DNA of 31,889 bases from Perkinsus olseni (lineage: Eukaryota; Perkinsozoa; Perkinsida; Perkinsidae), in NCBI GenBank assembly GCA_013115135.1, contig JABANP010000571.1, positions 1-31,889 of the forward strand. Reading direction: 5' to 3'. Both the position numbers and the translations under genes were made by a program. The stretch's first letter is position 1, and every line of letters begins with the position of its first letter. Positions 1 through 10,968 of this stretch are shown here, in pieces. The notes under the pieces are model-generated. The model was not told where the DNA came from and searched no databases. It saw nothing but the letters and a program-made list of their open reading frames with translations.

Positions 1-526
1 ACTCCCGCAACTCTTCCTCTGTGCAGGTCCCGCCATACTGCAGATCGATGGAATGTCGCTCGCCCACTCGCACTCGCAGTAGTGGCAAGCCGCCGCCGTC
101 GCAGGCCGAAGTGGACGACGCACCTAGTACCAAAATCGATCACCCGGGCGCGCGCTTTCCTTACTCTGCAATGATCTAATCCGTGTTATAACACTGCACA
201 GGACAGTTTCCTTAGCATCGTCTGGAAGGCCATCAAGCTGTCTCGAGGCGAACCATCGGGAGGGACTCCAGTGGACCTCTAAATCCTTAAAAGACATACA
301 GCCCTACCGAGACCGGCTATCGGCTCGGTAGGAGTCCTTACAATATCTTCACACCGGCAGTACGCCTCGCATGCCTCCCTGTCCAGCTCAGCCCACTTCG
401 CTACTTCACACCGAAGGTCCCGCCACAACTTCATCAATCGACCGTCACCACCTGTAGAAGCCGACTCATCGGCATCGTCGAGAATCCGAAAAATCTTGGC
501 AGTGCGCACCTTGTTCCCCTGCCTTC
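1..526 (-). CDS. Unrecognised multi-exon gene, 3' side leaves the window
   Basis: Three exons on the minus strand join in phase: 342-526, 165-276 and 1-123, the last running off the left edge. Each junction has a GT donor (GTAAGG twice) and an AG acceptor, and codon phase is kept at 342/276 (phase 0) and 165/123 (phase 1). The first exon has an acidic-basic helical stretch (ILDDADES..., then KLWRDLRCEVAKW). The last has a strand-rich stretch with LLRVRVGERHSIDLQYGG followed by TEEELRE. I do not recognise a family. A further open stretch at 621-1034 (minus), rich in Ser, Pro, Arg and Gly, may be an upstream exon, but I could not find a splice that keeps phase. The start codon is therefore unknown. 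What I see is splice and frame consistency; function is not inferable. Confidence 0.5.
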
Positions 527-1489
527 CTAGGTAACTTGAGCTCACGTCTTAGACAGAACATATCTCGGAAGAGGTCGCTGCAGCTCAGCGACCGACGGAT
601 TCTCGCCCTTCCATTAGCAACTAACAAAGATACTTTTTGCTCTCGGCACGCGTGGTTACGCGACTAGGAGGGAAATGGCACGACAGGATTTTGGTGCGCG
701 GACAGGCCTCACGGACAATGCATCCACAGCCAAGGACGGATTCTCCGCCCATTTCCTCACGAGGCTTCGATATCGAGCCCCTTCCCAGACCACTCGTACC
801 ATCTTTCTCCCTACTCTCTAGAGGTCTTCCTTCTCCATCACAGGGCTCTCCCGTGAGGCTGGACGGCCCAGGTCTGGATGGCGAGCTCGAAGATGCCGCC
901 ATACGAGAAGGGCTGACAGTACCTACTGCACGCTTCCGAACCGCATAGCAATTGCGCGGCGCGCGACTGGGGAAAAATAACACCATACCACACCTCACCA
1001 TACTCACGATGCCATGCTGCTCACGATCGAGCAACTAGTGTTCTCGAGAACAAATCCTCACCGAGAATTGCTCACAATCGTTCCCTAGGGGAGTCGCACG
1101 GAAGAGCGTGCCCTGAATTGAAGCGAGGCATCTAGTAAATCTTTGCCCATTCAGTATACGCTACTTTCTCCAAGAGACGGAAGGAAAGTAAATGGGTGAA
1201 TTTCAACGAACTCGTGTCTACTCCACGCACGATTATGCTGAGTCCCAGTTATAGTGTTCATCCCTCATATCATCACCATCCAGCTCTCAACGCCTCCCGA
1301 AAAGCCGACCCTTCGATGAATACCAGTTCATCAACAACTCCTCGCCCGCCCAAAAATTTGACAACTTGAACGCACAGAGAAGATTTTCGACAGAAAGACC
1401 TCCACAGGGCCGATCGCTACAGGTTGTCCGCGGCAACCAACATTGAGACTGATAATGATGATGTGTAATAAAAAGGTGGATGGGAGCTC
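527..1489. other. Stretch without a firm gene
   Basis: Opposite-strand open frames overlap at about 620-1034 (minus, serine-rich) and 637-948 (plus). The minus one could be an upstream exon of the gene at the left edge, and neither has a recognisable domain. From 1035 to 1489 I see nothing coding. Confidence 0.3.
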
Positions 1490-1560
1490 AGGTTAAGGCT
1501 GACGCTGTTGTTGCACCTGACAAGCGAGAGGTCCCGGGTTCGATCCCGGCAGGCCGCAAA
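1490..1560 (+). pseudogene. tRNA-Val-like relic
   Basis: An A-box-like segment (GCTCAGGTTAAGGC at about 1491-1504) is followed by CTGACAAGCGAGAGG and a B-box-like T arm, GGTTCGATCCC near 1537-1547. The 3' half resembles tRNA-Val with a GAC anticodon. The T loop is one base short, the acceptor stem does not pair, and the anticodon stem is weak, so it is unlikely to be a working tRNA. It could be a decayed gene or the head of a tRNA-derived SINE. Confidence 0.5.
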
Positions 1561-1723
1561 TGCATTTACAATTACCGCAACTGGGAAGGTCTGGCCGTGA
1601 TTCGTGGGAGGGACCACAATGACGGCTCCGTTTTGCATACGGTTGAACCTGATGAAATCTTCTCCGAACACCCTGGCTCTTGATGAGTATAAAAGATATT
1701 TCACTCGTGTATAGGGTCCAATA

Positions 1724-2088
1724 TGCTCTCAACCTCACAATAAAGATACTCTCAACCTCACACTAAAGATACTCTCAACCTCACACTAAAGATACTCTCA
1801 ACCTCACACTAAAGATACTCTCAACCTCACAATAAAGATACTCTCAACCTCACACTAAAGATACTCTCAACCTCACACTAAAGATACTCTCAACCTCACA
1901 ATAAAGATACTCTCAACCTCACACGAAAGATACTCTCAACCTCACACTAAAGATACTCTCAACCTCACAATAAAGATACTCTCAACCTCACAATAAAGAT
2001 ACTCTCAACCTCACAATAAAGATACTCTCAACCTCACAATAAAGATACTCTCAACCTCACACTAAAGATACTCTCAACCTCACACTAA
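1724..2088. repeat. Tandem array, 23-bp unit, about 16 copies
   Basis: The unit begins AAAGATACTCTC and continues AACCTCACACT, 23 bp in all, repeated head to tail without spacers. Copies differ mainly at two positions near the unit end (CACACT, CACAAT, CACACG). The AAGATAC core also occurs singly in many introns of this window. Function unknown; it could be an ordinary minisatellite. Confidence 0.95.
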
Positions 2089-2189
2089 GATCGACCTCGC
2101 ACTATCCGTAAACACAGGTCCGTGCACTCACAGCTTAAATCCATATATGAAGGAGGCGCACTTGAGAATGAAAGCTGGCAATGCGAGAC

Positions 2190-2303
2190 CTGAGTAAAAT
2201 AAACAATCAGCTCGGACCGAGACAACTGAGCGCATCCTTTGTTGGCACTGCTGAGCCAAGTCTTTACGTCCACGCCTGTAGTTGTCGGGAAATTTAATTG
2301 CAT
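2190..2303 (-). CDS. Possible first exon of a small unrecognised gene
   Basis: An ATG at 2303 opens a 38-codon exon beginning MQLNFPTTTGVDVK and ending in LIVYFTQ before a GTCTCG donor at 2189. The next exon would lie within or beyond the tandem array at 1724-2088, and I could not find it. A second frame over the same bases is also open (RIFGEDAIKFPDNY), so the frame choice is not secure. Confidence 0.25.
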
Positions 2304-2343
2304 CTTCTCCGAAAATTCGCACCGTCACGAGTAACCCAGCTGC

Positions 2344-2701
2344 TCAGTTCTCCACAATTTTTCTCCTATAAACGACCAAAACAGGCCCCATGAGAAAAGC
2401 AAAAAATCTACAATTCTTCGAGGGTGTCGAATCCGGCTGCGAATTGAAGAGATCACAGAAATACGCAACCCATCGCTGCACCGGACGAGCTGGGATTGCT
2501 GAGATTATTGCCCACTCTAGTCTTCAACAGAATGGCCCGACGGCTGAACAGACCTCGATGCGATAGCATCAGAATGAGATACTTGATCTTCGCGAGTTTC
2601 ATGCGCTTAGAACCACGCGACACCACTGTGAAGGCCACAGACAAACGTCGCTCGAAGGCAGGACTGCGAATGATGTTTGTCTCGGACGAGTCCTCAGCCA
2701 T
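2344..2701 (-). CDS. Possible two-exon small membrane protein
   Basis: Exon 2516-2701 starts with ATG (MAEDSSETNIIRS) and ends at a GTGGGC donor in phase 0. Exon 2344-2436 follows an AG acceptor, also in phase 0, and ends in TGA. The joined product would be 92 residues, basic in the middle (GSKRMKLAKIKY), with one hydrophobic run near the end (FFAFLMGPVLVVY) that could span a membrane. No family recognised. A plus-strand ORF (2496-2846) overlaps but looks less protein-like. The splice is a hand call on phase only. Confidence 0.3.
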
Positions 2702-2914
2702 TAACGATCAATGCGTTCATCACCATTGCCGAGTGATGGCAGTCTGTAGCGCTGGCGGGATTTTCCACCGCAAGAGCGGAAGCTCGCGGGGTCCGTGTAT
2801 GCCAACTTGTCGTGAGCCGCTCGTGCGACTACCATCAGCCCAGTGACTGCCCTCCTCGCGAAAATATAAAAAAATCTCAGCGAATATACACGAAGTTTTA
2901 CGAACAGCAAAACA

Positions 2915-4253
2915 TCACACCGCCATTTTCATCACCAAATTGAAACCGAAATCCAGCGATAAAAAAGTCTGGTAACAGATATTAGTTTTTTTCCTGAAAT
3001 TTTCACCAGTACCATCCACCCAGTACTACATATGATTCCGGCTATGAACCAGCCAGCGATGTCCACCAGATGCTTAGCATCATCATACTGTGCTTCATCC
3101 CAGTCCTTAGTAACCTCCTCACACTCTGAACGGGCCTCCCGCTGCACAAGAGTCGCGAGTTCGATCCCTGCACACGGCCTTTCACTACATTTTTTGGTCT
3201 CTCCATGCGGGCCACAATACTCAATCACCACCTTGAGGAATCCGACGAGCCCAACACCCGACATAATTTGGAAGATCTAAGCTTGAACCATGCTCTTCGT
3301 GAAATCTCTTCCCATACCACTCACCGCCCAAATCGCACCACACAGACCGCATGCACAAAACATGCCGATGAGGCTGCGATCACTGAAAAGATGAGCGGAG
3401 CGATGCGAAAATTGGGAGAGAGGCAACGGAGCAGCAACCGACGACTACCTGGAATTGAAACAGAGAAGATACTCTCATGAAAACCAGCAATATATTTGGA
3501 CCTCGGAAATTTAACAACGGCCGAAAGAAGGGAAAAACAAGGAAAACGAGAGATTTTTTCTATCGAAAATTTGGTTGGTTCGATCAGAAGTTGAAAAGGG
3601 GAAAATCGCAAAAAATATCACCTCCTGGCAACCGTGATTATTACTTGTTTTTAGCGCCGTAGTAGCCACAAGCCGGTACGAGGAGGCCGATGACGATCGA
3701 GAAGAAGGTGCCAGAGGAAACGTAGTGGAAGAAGACGTCCTGAGGAAGGGGCGGTATGAAGAATGAAAAACCAAGCTGTTCGTGCAGCTAAGAATTAATT
3801 TAGTTAGGATTTATTTAGAATAAACAATATAAAAAAGTTCAATAAAATCAATATAAAACTGGAAGATTCATAGTTTCGTTTCAATGTCAACTTTCAGGAC
3901 AGTTTCAGGCAGTTCACTTCGCGAGGATCACTAGTCTACGAATACGAATGTGTTTGGTTCACGCGGGGTGCGAACCTGTTGGTCATACCAACTTTTCCGT
4001 TACTTATTACTCCGAGAATAGTCGTGATAACCACCACTACCGCCGTCGCGATACTCAGACTGATGACCTGACAGAAAAGATATTATCCCTAGGTCGACCC
4101 ATGTAAGATACAGAATAGGTCAAGTTCTACTACCTTCCTCACAAGCATCGCTATCTCGGGACCACCAACATTCAGACCATACACCAAGATCGAATTACTC
4201 GGGTATCCTTGCTCGACGTTGGCGGGTTGCAAAGGAGCGTTGAAGGAGTCCAT
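2915..4253 (-). CDS. Small multi-span membrane protein, family unnamed
   Basis: Exons 4134-4253, 4011-4067, 3645-3739, 3325-3382 and 3276 downward join in perfect phase with GT/AG borders. The start is the ATG at 4253 (MDSFNAPLQPANVEQGY). Membrane segments in order: SLSIATAVVVVITTILG, then SGTFFSIVIGLLVPACGYYG followed by AKNNDRS, a Cys/Gly-rich segment (GMFCACGLCGAIW), and DIAGWFIAGIICSTGWMVL near the end, with an acidic loop (ECEEVTKDWDEAQYDDAK) before the last. The pattern (hydrophobic helix, CGYYGAKN turn, Cys-rich helix, charged loop, last helix) looks to me like a small membrane-protein family of alveolates; that is recollection, not a search. The end is uncertain: the frame runs to 2932, or a 38-nt intron leads to a stop at 2915-2917. 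A tRNA-like stretch lies inside the last exon near 3150-3175. Confidence 0.7.
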
Positions 4254-5549
4254 GACAAGATACGAAAGATTCCCACCAAAGCTGACGCAAATAAATTCCG
4301 CTGACGATGTGAAAGCACAACTTTTCCGCCTCTTCCTTGTATGAGGCCCCCCATTGAATATTTGCCGAACAAATCAGCCGCTGAAGCAAGCGTCCGAGGA
4401 CTGGCGACTGGGACGTTGACCGCGAGGACGGAGGAAGACAGAGAAGAAGTCGGTCGAAGCCTTAGAGCAGGAAGACGTGATAATTAAGCCATGTATTGCT
4501 CGTTGTTAAGGACAGTTTCAATCTGATGGGGATGTGAAAGTAGAAAACACATTCGAGAGATCGCGGAGGTCTCAGGGCTGATGACCGGTGAGAGAACACA
4601 AAACCAATGCGTAAGGCACAAAACCTCAGCCTCGAGCCTACAGCGAAGGGCAAGATCTTTCCGTGTCAAGTTGTGCAGCACGCATGAACACATTTCCTGG
4701 CACGCATGAACATAACAAAGTGGGCTTGTAAAGCAATTAGAGGTTATGTGCTCCTCCTACATCTCAAGTAACGAGAGACGACTTTGTTCGTGCAAACACT
4801 ATTAATGCCGCACGGTTCGTTGCTTCAGTGAGAGGGTTATGGCGAAGTAGCATTATTATAGACCTCTTCCTATATACCGTCCAATGGTTTACAGACAGTA
4901 GAAGAAAAACTCAAGTAACACCCTTGGGGACCTCAAGTAACCTTGGCTAACCGTTACATTACTCGAGTAGATATCTTAGGACACGTTGAACTCACTTTCC
5001 CCTATATTACTTGTACGACGACCAGTGGAAGGCTTCAAAGCTACGTTTAGGAGTGTCCGGAAATTCACGTTGGCTGGAAGTGAACTCGGAGTCGTTGCTT
5101 GTGTGTCGTTCAATAAACCAACTCTGAAACCGCATTTCGCGTGCTAAGATGAACTCCAGAATCGATTATGAGTTCCAGATTTACTCTATTGAACAGGGGG
5201 TTAGTCTCGGAGCAAGTTTCCCAGGCAACTCCCACACCACAATTGTGCCTTCTCTCCCGGACGCCAGCCTCTGGGGACCCCATGAGGTTCTCTTGATTCT
5301 CACGATTCTCATCTCATGATGAGAATCATCTTAGGAAGAGCTACCGAAAGGGTACGTTTTATGTGACTCTCGCTCGTCGAATAAGGCGAGCGATTGCTTC
5401 TTCCCTCGTGCGGGTGCTTCTTTTCCGCCCTGTTTGGACGGTTTGCGAAGGGAGTGTTTAAACTCAGAATCGATTCTGGACTTGACTTCTACAAATAAAA
5501 TGCAAATCTAGCGGGAATTTTGAGCCTCAATATCCGTCCGGGTGTTCAA
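4254..5549. other. Non-coding stretch with hairpins
   Basis: No convincing gene; minus-strand open frames at 4172-4389 and 4462-4693 lack conserved features, and the first overlaps the membrane-protein start. There is a perfect 10-bp inverted repeat at 5304-5313/5318-5327 (GATTCTCATC, loop TCAT) and a second hairpin at 5370-5393 (CGCTCG/CGAGCG arms). They could belong to a structured RNA, but no known RNA family is recognisable. Confidence 0.4.
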
Positions 5550-5790
5550 CAGATGACTGTTGCCTCTCCCGAGTCGAGCAAACGCCATCTTGATCGAACT
5601 AACCGTGTAAGAAGCGACCCCGAGTGCTCTGGTCCACCGAAGAGTGCCCGAAGGCCGAGTGACAGTATTGGTGGGGGTGTTCGATACACTACTGCCTCTC
5701 CTGGATCCCAGCAGCGCTCGCAGGATTGAATTTAACGTGTAAAAGACGATCCTGGGAGGGCTGTTGAAGCTAGGGAGAGGCAGTCTGATT
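5550..5790 (-). repeat. Dispersed repeat, copy 1
   Basis: The reverse strand here matches 31564-31735 (plus), roughly 80% by eye with indels. Shared blocks include CTAGCTTCAACAGCC, GGGATCCAGGAGAGGC and GGTCGCTTCTTACACGGTTA. Both copies can be read in one frame (LGSRRG..S.., then GVASYTV), so it may derive from a coding mobile or multicopy sequence. No transposase or reverse transcriptase motif is visible. Confidence 0.8.
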
Positions 5791-6041
5791 GGACTGTTGT
5801 GATATCGGCTGTAGCTCGCCACACAAAGCATCGTGATATTGTTTACTGCTAGGCTTGAGTGATCTATCATTCAGCTGCGGATGATTCATTGAGATTGAAT
5901 GATCCACTGGGATTAGCCTCTCCAATATCCCGGTTCCTGTCACCGAGGTCACAAGACACAAACCTTACTAAGGATGCTTCCCGGCAGTAGTGCTTGCCAC
6001 TCCAATGATCACGAATAATCCGTTAATCGCCGGGGCTTCAG

Positions 6042-6989
6042 CTCGCAGCCGTCTTCATCACAAACCTGCCCGTCACCAACGCCGTTGGGGCTGCTGTCGC
6101 CCAAGGTCCGAAGCCGGGGTGCGTGATGTAAGTCACCGGCAAACTCGTGCGTGTGAGTTTACAGTTCAACGATGCCACCGGCTTGGTTGGACTCTCACCG
6201 TTGCGTTCATTCTTGAGGGGCTTTTCTTGCACAGATCGATATAAGGTGATTACAAGATGGTTTGCCAAAATGCTTTCGACGTGGCCTCTCCCCGTAAGCC
6301 GCTGTCCTCTTCCTCAGGGGTACCCACCGCTCTCCGGGAACTCATACTTCGACAGTAACGAGAACAAGGTCTCATGCACCTTCGCTAAAGACGGCAAGGC
6401 AAAGAGTTGGGATTTCCGTGTTAACTTTGGTGTCTACCTTACCGAGAACGGCCTGCAAACTGAGTCCATCCGGTGCCCCAAGTTCGAGGAATCCGATGCT
6501 TTCGAAGCGACGTAAGTTCTCTAACTCACTTCATCATAATTCTCGTCATTTCACAGTTACTCGGAGAGCGCTGTTTTACGTCGCTATCTTCCCATCTATC
6601 CTAAAGGGCCTAAACACTCTTTCGACCGCCACCCTCCACCGGCAAACACGGGCCAGGATCCGATCAAGGGCATGCGATTGGGGTCTGAAGGCTCCTTGAA
6701 TGGCCTGTATGCAATCGCGAAGAGGGAAGGTTTTCAAACAACTGGCGGGCTCGTCTCAATAGATGACAAACGCAAGGCTAAGATACACGACTTGCACGAC
6801 GTAACAGAGGCGATCGAGAAATTGGAGGAACCTGCGGGGAGCTTCTCAATACCGTCAAGAAACAGTATCCGAGTCTTGATAAATTGTGCTTTGGAGTACG
6901 ATGGAATTACTAAGGAAACCGTTAAGGCCGTCGGTGAAGGGAACTGGCGCACTAGAGATGGCAGCAAGGAGTACAGACCCAAAAAGTGA
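6042..6989 (+). CDS. Secreted orphan protein (N-terminus incomplete)
   Basis: Exons 6042-6127, 6158-6245, 6318-6511 and 6557-6989 join in phase, giving about 265 residues. The last intron (6512-6556, GTAAGT...TTTCACAG) and 6246-6317 (ending CTTCCTCAG) are the surest. The first exon is hydrophobic (LAAVFITNLPVTNAVGAAVA), like a signal peptide whose ATG lies in an unseen earlier exon. The mature part has sparse cysteines (GFSCTDRYK, KVSCTF, SIRCPKF), a GYPPLSGNSYFDS segment, a Pro-rich linker (RHPPPANTG) and a basic C-terminus (EYRPKK, stop at 6987). No known domain. The 6128-6157 intron is short (30 nt), so that junction is weakest. It may belong to a lineage-specific secreted family. Confidence 0.6.
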
Positions 6990-7911
6990 GAGATCTCTTG
7001 AGAAACTTGTATCCATTTATCGATTAGTTCTCTTATCAGTTAGTCTCTCGTTTAAGGATGCCAATATACGTAAAACAACATGATTTTGATGATGATGATG
7101 ATGTGATATGATGTTGTGTGCAGGTGAAAAGTTGTTGAGTTCATTCAGCTTTCGAAGGGCAGTTGAAAATCAGTTTCGAGATCGGTTTGTCTCGAGATGC
7201 TTCTCCCTGCTTGAAGGAACTCTGAATATCCTAGACCATGTCTTTTGAGTTCATTCTCCTATTGCAGGCTCGAGTCTGAGAGACTCGGTAATCGTTTCTT
7301 CAACGACCTCTAAGTGGGAAAAGACCGACTGAGGTTGTTTCCCAAAATTCATGTCCACATCGGCTAGATAGTTTTTCTTAAAACTGGGCATTGCTCGCGG
7401 ATTTGAAATCCTTACTCAAGGCCCTCCGCTGGTCTGCCCTCTTCACTAGCAAACCTCATGTCCCTCTGTTTCGACCCTACCGCCGAACCACTGTTCTAAC
7501 CCGCTGCTGTGATGTCCTCAGCCGCCGGCGTAGCGGCCTCACCCTAGCCCGAATAAACTCACCGAATGGTATAGAATTCGCTTCTTTGGGACGCTTGAGG
7601 TTTTTATCTCTCAGCCCTTTAAGGTTCTCTGTTGTTTCCACGTACGAGAAAACCCTTGTATCGAAATTCTCGCTCTGATGGGCATGTTGACGAGAAACTA
7701 GAGAAAAAAGAAGAATTCTCAAGGAAATAAATGGGTGTATAATTTTACAGAGATTTGATCGAAAAAATATATTTTGCTAAGAATTTTACGGAGAATCTTA
7801 GCCTGCGGTCCGTTGGGCGACTGAAAACTTCACAAATTGTGAAGTGAACTGTGAATTTTAACTGATTGGCAATCACAATCAGCTTCCACTACCATTGGCA
7901 GTCTTCCAGCC
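6990..7911. other. Intergenic stretch with GAT microsatellite
   Basis: A short run of GAT units lies at about 7086-7103. An open frame at 7391-7678 (plus) has Ser/Leu/Arg-rich composition and no conserved features, so I leave it out. Nothing else seen before the ATG at 7912. Confidence 0.5.
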
Positions 7912-9098
7912 ATGTCCATCAGTCAGTTCACGGACGACGCGTATAACAAGTTCCCGAGAGACGACACCTCCCATCCGGGCACTCTCATAGGAAACTGGTA
8001 ACTTCTCCTCACATGCTTGAGAAGATGCTTATTGGCAATTTTCACAGGTATGAGGAAACGAGGATTCGCGAGGCGACGGGAGAGGGTCGAACGCTTCCGC
8101 AGCGACATTTGAAGAGACGGGGACTCTTTCACGGTGACGGTCCGAAAGTTTGGCCGACTCCAGTGAAGAAAGTGAGTTCAGTCGGTGAAACGGTTGATCG
8201 ATATAGCAGTGGTTAGCTCTCTTGAAAATGCACGAGCCGTCCAAGTTTGATACATAAAAACTTCTTGTTAACGGGAAAACATAATTTTTGCGGAACACTT
8301 TAAAAAAAGCACGATCGAGAAGTGTGAGTCAAAAATTCATATCTTCATGCTGCATCAAATGCAAGGGTCGACCTAAGATATTATTTATCATGACCATATC
8401 ACAAAAATAGCTCTGCGAAATAATTCATTCGGCGGAGCGGAGTTCTCCGATTTTCTGAGAATCTTCCCAACTTGTGCTGAGTCAACTTTATCTTCATCCT
8501 CTCTGAAATCTCCTGAACCTTGAAGAATCTCAGCTGCAGGAGCGCGAAGCAGCTCTCCAGCATTATGAATAATAACGAACTGCATCTGCCGCAGGACAAC
8601 ACGTTCGAGCGTGTCCATGGCAAGAGACTGAGCGATGCGGAGTTCGATCCCTGCTCCTCGGATATCGGCAACCACAAGTGCCCCATCACAGGTGAGCACG
8701 TTTTTCTGGCTGTTCGTTACCATCTCACGATGAACCTTTTTATTGAAAATGGCGTTGACCTTACTTTTCGTGGTGATTATTGTTATATTTTTCTGAAATG
8801 TAAATGAAAAATTTTTACTTTTTCGTCAGTAATTTTTACGAAATTTTCCTGTTTCTGAGAGCGTGGAACTAAATTGTACGCGTGCAATGAAGAAGCTGCA
8901 AGCGTCCAGGAACTCCGACACAACACGCACAGGGTTTCTAAGTAGCGACTCGCGCTTAGCTGCCGAGACTGAGCGTAATAGAAGGCTACGCTCGACTCCT
9001 GCACAGGTCGTGATCTATCGGCAAGTGACGAATGCCTCGGTAGCAAGCTCCGTGGCGAAGCAGACGAAGCGAGCATGAGACTAATCGCGGAGGAGCAT
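7912..9098 (+). CDS. Flagellar-type GNW-motif protein, N-terminal exons
   Basis: Exons 7912-7997, 8048-8171, 8526-8691, 8893-8941 and 9026-9098 keep phase throughout. The ATG at 7912 gives MSISQFTDDAYNKFPRDD, then GTLIGNWYEETRIREATGEG and PQRHLKRRGLF. A later exon has LPQDNTFERVHGKRLSDAEF. Short G-N-W-x-E and D-N-T-F motifs recall axonemal microtubule-associated proteins such as CFAP161, which starts with GNWNED; that is a suggestion, not an identification. First two junctions are firm (GTAACT...TTTCACAG; GTGAGT). The last two, including the acceptor at 9025, are softer. The frame probably continues into the EF-hand-like exons at 10969-12660, making one long gene, but the connecting exons between 9.1 and 10.9 kb are not resolved. 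Intron 2 contains a CCTAAGATAT copy of the motif seen in the tandem array. Confidence 0.6.
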
Positions 9099-10968
9099 GT
9101 AAGTGATTTGCTGGAGGCTTTCGACGGTTGAGAAGTAGCGTGTATTATTGACGAGGTTGATGCATGCAAGATGCGGACAAAATTTCGATCATGAGGGCGT
9201 GGACCGTGTCGAAATTCTTTACCGAGGGCGGGGTACTTTTTACTAGTCTTTGCCGGTTGACGACAATCGAGCGGGCGTATTAAGATAATCATCGTCGCAT
9301 CAGTTCTGTAAGGCCAGGCATATGAGGATGATGTGTAAGTCTTGCTCAACCAGCAGGCTTAGCTCAGTCAGCTCAAGTGTGAAAGTCTCACTACAAGGGG
9401 ACGTCAGCGAGAAAATCATCGGAAGAACTTTTGTGTCCGAAAATGAGGAATTGGCGTACGACAGTTGGTGGCCGATATTTGGGAAAGTGTGTCGCTTGTT
9501 TGGTGAGGGTGCGAAAATTTATATTCCTTTGCGGTTCGATCGAGTGGTGGACAGAAGCGTTCAGGTTAACTCTGCTGACTGGCGCGACGAAGCTACCAAA
9601 CAGGTTCGTTACTTTGACACCGAAAGTGGCGCTAATTATTCGGGAACCCAACTTGAAAGGTGAGCACGGCCATGGCCAACTTAAGATTCTTTTTGGCTCA
9701 CCCTTTCATGTCGTACTTCGATATTGTGCATCTCTGCTGCATCTTGATGGTACTCCCATCTGTATCCCTCCTCCCCGCGGGCGACGGCCCCGCAAGTGTG
9801 TGACAGACTGCCAAGTTATTCCTTTAATGCAACTGATACTGTTGATGCTTATGGAACTCTTATCAATGTATAATTCAGTAACTATCTCACTATATCTTAC
9901 TATTATCTAATGGCTTAGTAAGTGTAAGAATCCGGTGCCTCCGCGTAGCAGCAGACACATTACAAAAACGGAATATTCACAATATTGGGACACTCACAAT
10001 ATTTCATGCCAAATGCTGACGACGGCCGTGTGAGTGAAGACTGAGTGCGTCTCAGGTCTGTACTCAATGACGAAGTGGCCCCAGCAGCAGCACCTCCTGC
10101 TGTGGGGCCGACGGTGGACTGGAGCACTGATGTACACTACTCGGGCTCTATGCCGATCACCAAGTAGGACATGTGATGTTACCTACTTTAAGTACAGATT
10201 TATACCCCTCTATCCTGTCTATTATTATCTAGTAATTTCTGGGATGAACTGGTAACTAGGTTTTTGTCCTACTATTCATACACGTATCAATGAAGGATAA
10301 TTAATCATGGTAGATATGATGATAATGCGGCAAATGTGTCTCATTCTCACATACTAACAGACTACGGTTACAATTGTTTTGGTACTGATGCCGTCACTGA
10401 TAACACTGAGCAATGTACCCTCGAGGGAAACATTCTCTTAGTGGCTCTTAGCCTCTCCCCTTGGGGATAAAGAAAAGAAAGAGAGTCGAACACTATTGGC
10501 TACAACGAGTAAAGAATCCATACTACAGCTAGCAGCTCTTCCTTTTGTGTGCTAGCATTCTTGTGTGCCCGTTCATTAGTCCTCGGGTGTGCGCGCGCAC
10601 CTGCATTTCTTCGGTCGCTACATGATAATACCCGACTCATACTTTACTACTCGAAGTTGATAATCTGCCAGCTGTTCTTGGCCAGGCACACAACAACGCC
10701 GTCTTACCGAGGCCAAGGTTAGCAATGCCAGTGCCACCGCTCCTAAAACGTTTTTTCTCAGAAAAGAGCGTCAGGGACGGGACAACAGACGCTGCGAATC
10801 GGGCTTCCTTCGGCAGGTCCAATAGGTGAGCGCGAGATTTCCGACATTCTGACACCTCTAGCTTTCATTAAGGTTCACTCGCCCCAATCATGAGGAGCTG
10901 CGACACGGTCAAGTCTGGCGAGATGAGGTTGGTAAATCTGTGAATCTTTGGCGCGGCATGGGTTTCAG
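9099..10968 (+). other. Unresolved stretch with scattered exon-like pieces
   Basis: Several plus-strand pieces look coding but could not be joined. About 9400-9661 is open with FVSENEELAYDSWWP and RYFDTESGANYSGTQLE before a GTGAGC donor. 10051-10168 lies between CAG and GTAGG with EVAPAAAPPAVGPTVDW. A piece near 10310-10468 reads NCFGTDAVTDNTEQCTLEG. The middle part (9.8-10.6 kb) is AT-richer than its surroundings. These may be exons of the gene on either side, or a separate inserted gene. A 159-codon open frame at 9431-9910 in another frame looks non-coding. Confidence 0.3.

Noticed and set aside
1724..2088. CRISPR-like array
   Set aside because: Units follow each other without spacers and the host is eukaryotic; it is a minisatellite.
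2496..2846. 116-codon plus-strand ORF
   Set aside because: Arg/Ser/Cys-rich with no motif; the opposite strand has a more convincing spliced reading.
3140..3180. tRNA-like B box GAGTTCGATCCCTGC
   Set aside because: It falls within the open last exon of the membrane protein. I could not find an intron around it that keeps phase, so I left it as coding, though an exonised tRNA relic is possible.
8635..8660. B-box-like GAGTTCGATCCCTGC
   Set aside because: It lies inside a good exon (reads LSDAEFDPC) of the plus-strand gene, and no tRNA fold surrounds it.
9431..9910. 159-codon plus-strand ORF
   Set aside because: Longest in the area, but its composition is not protein-like, and a different frame here looks better.
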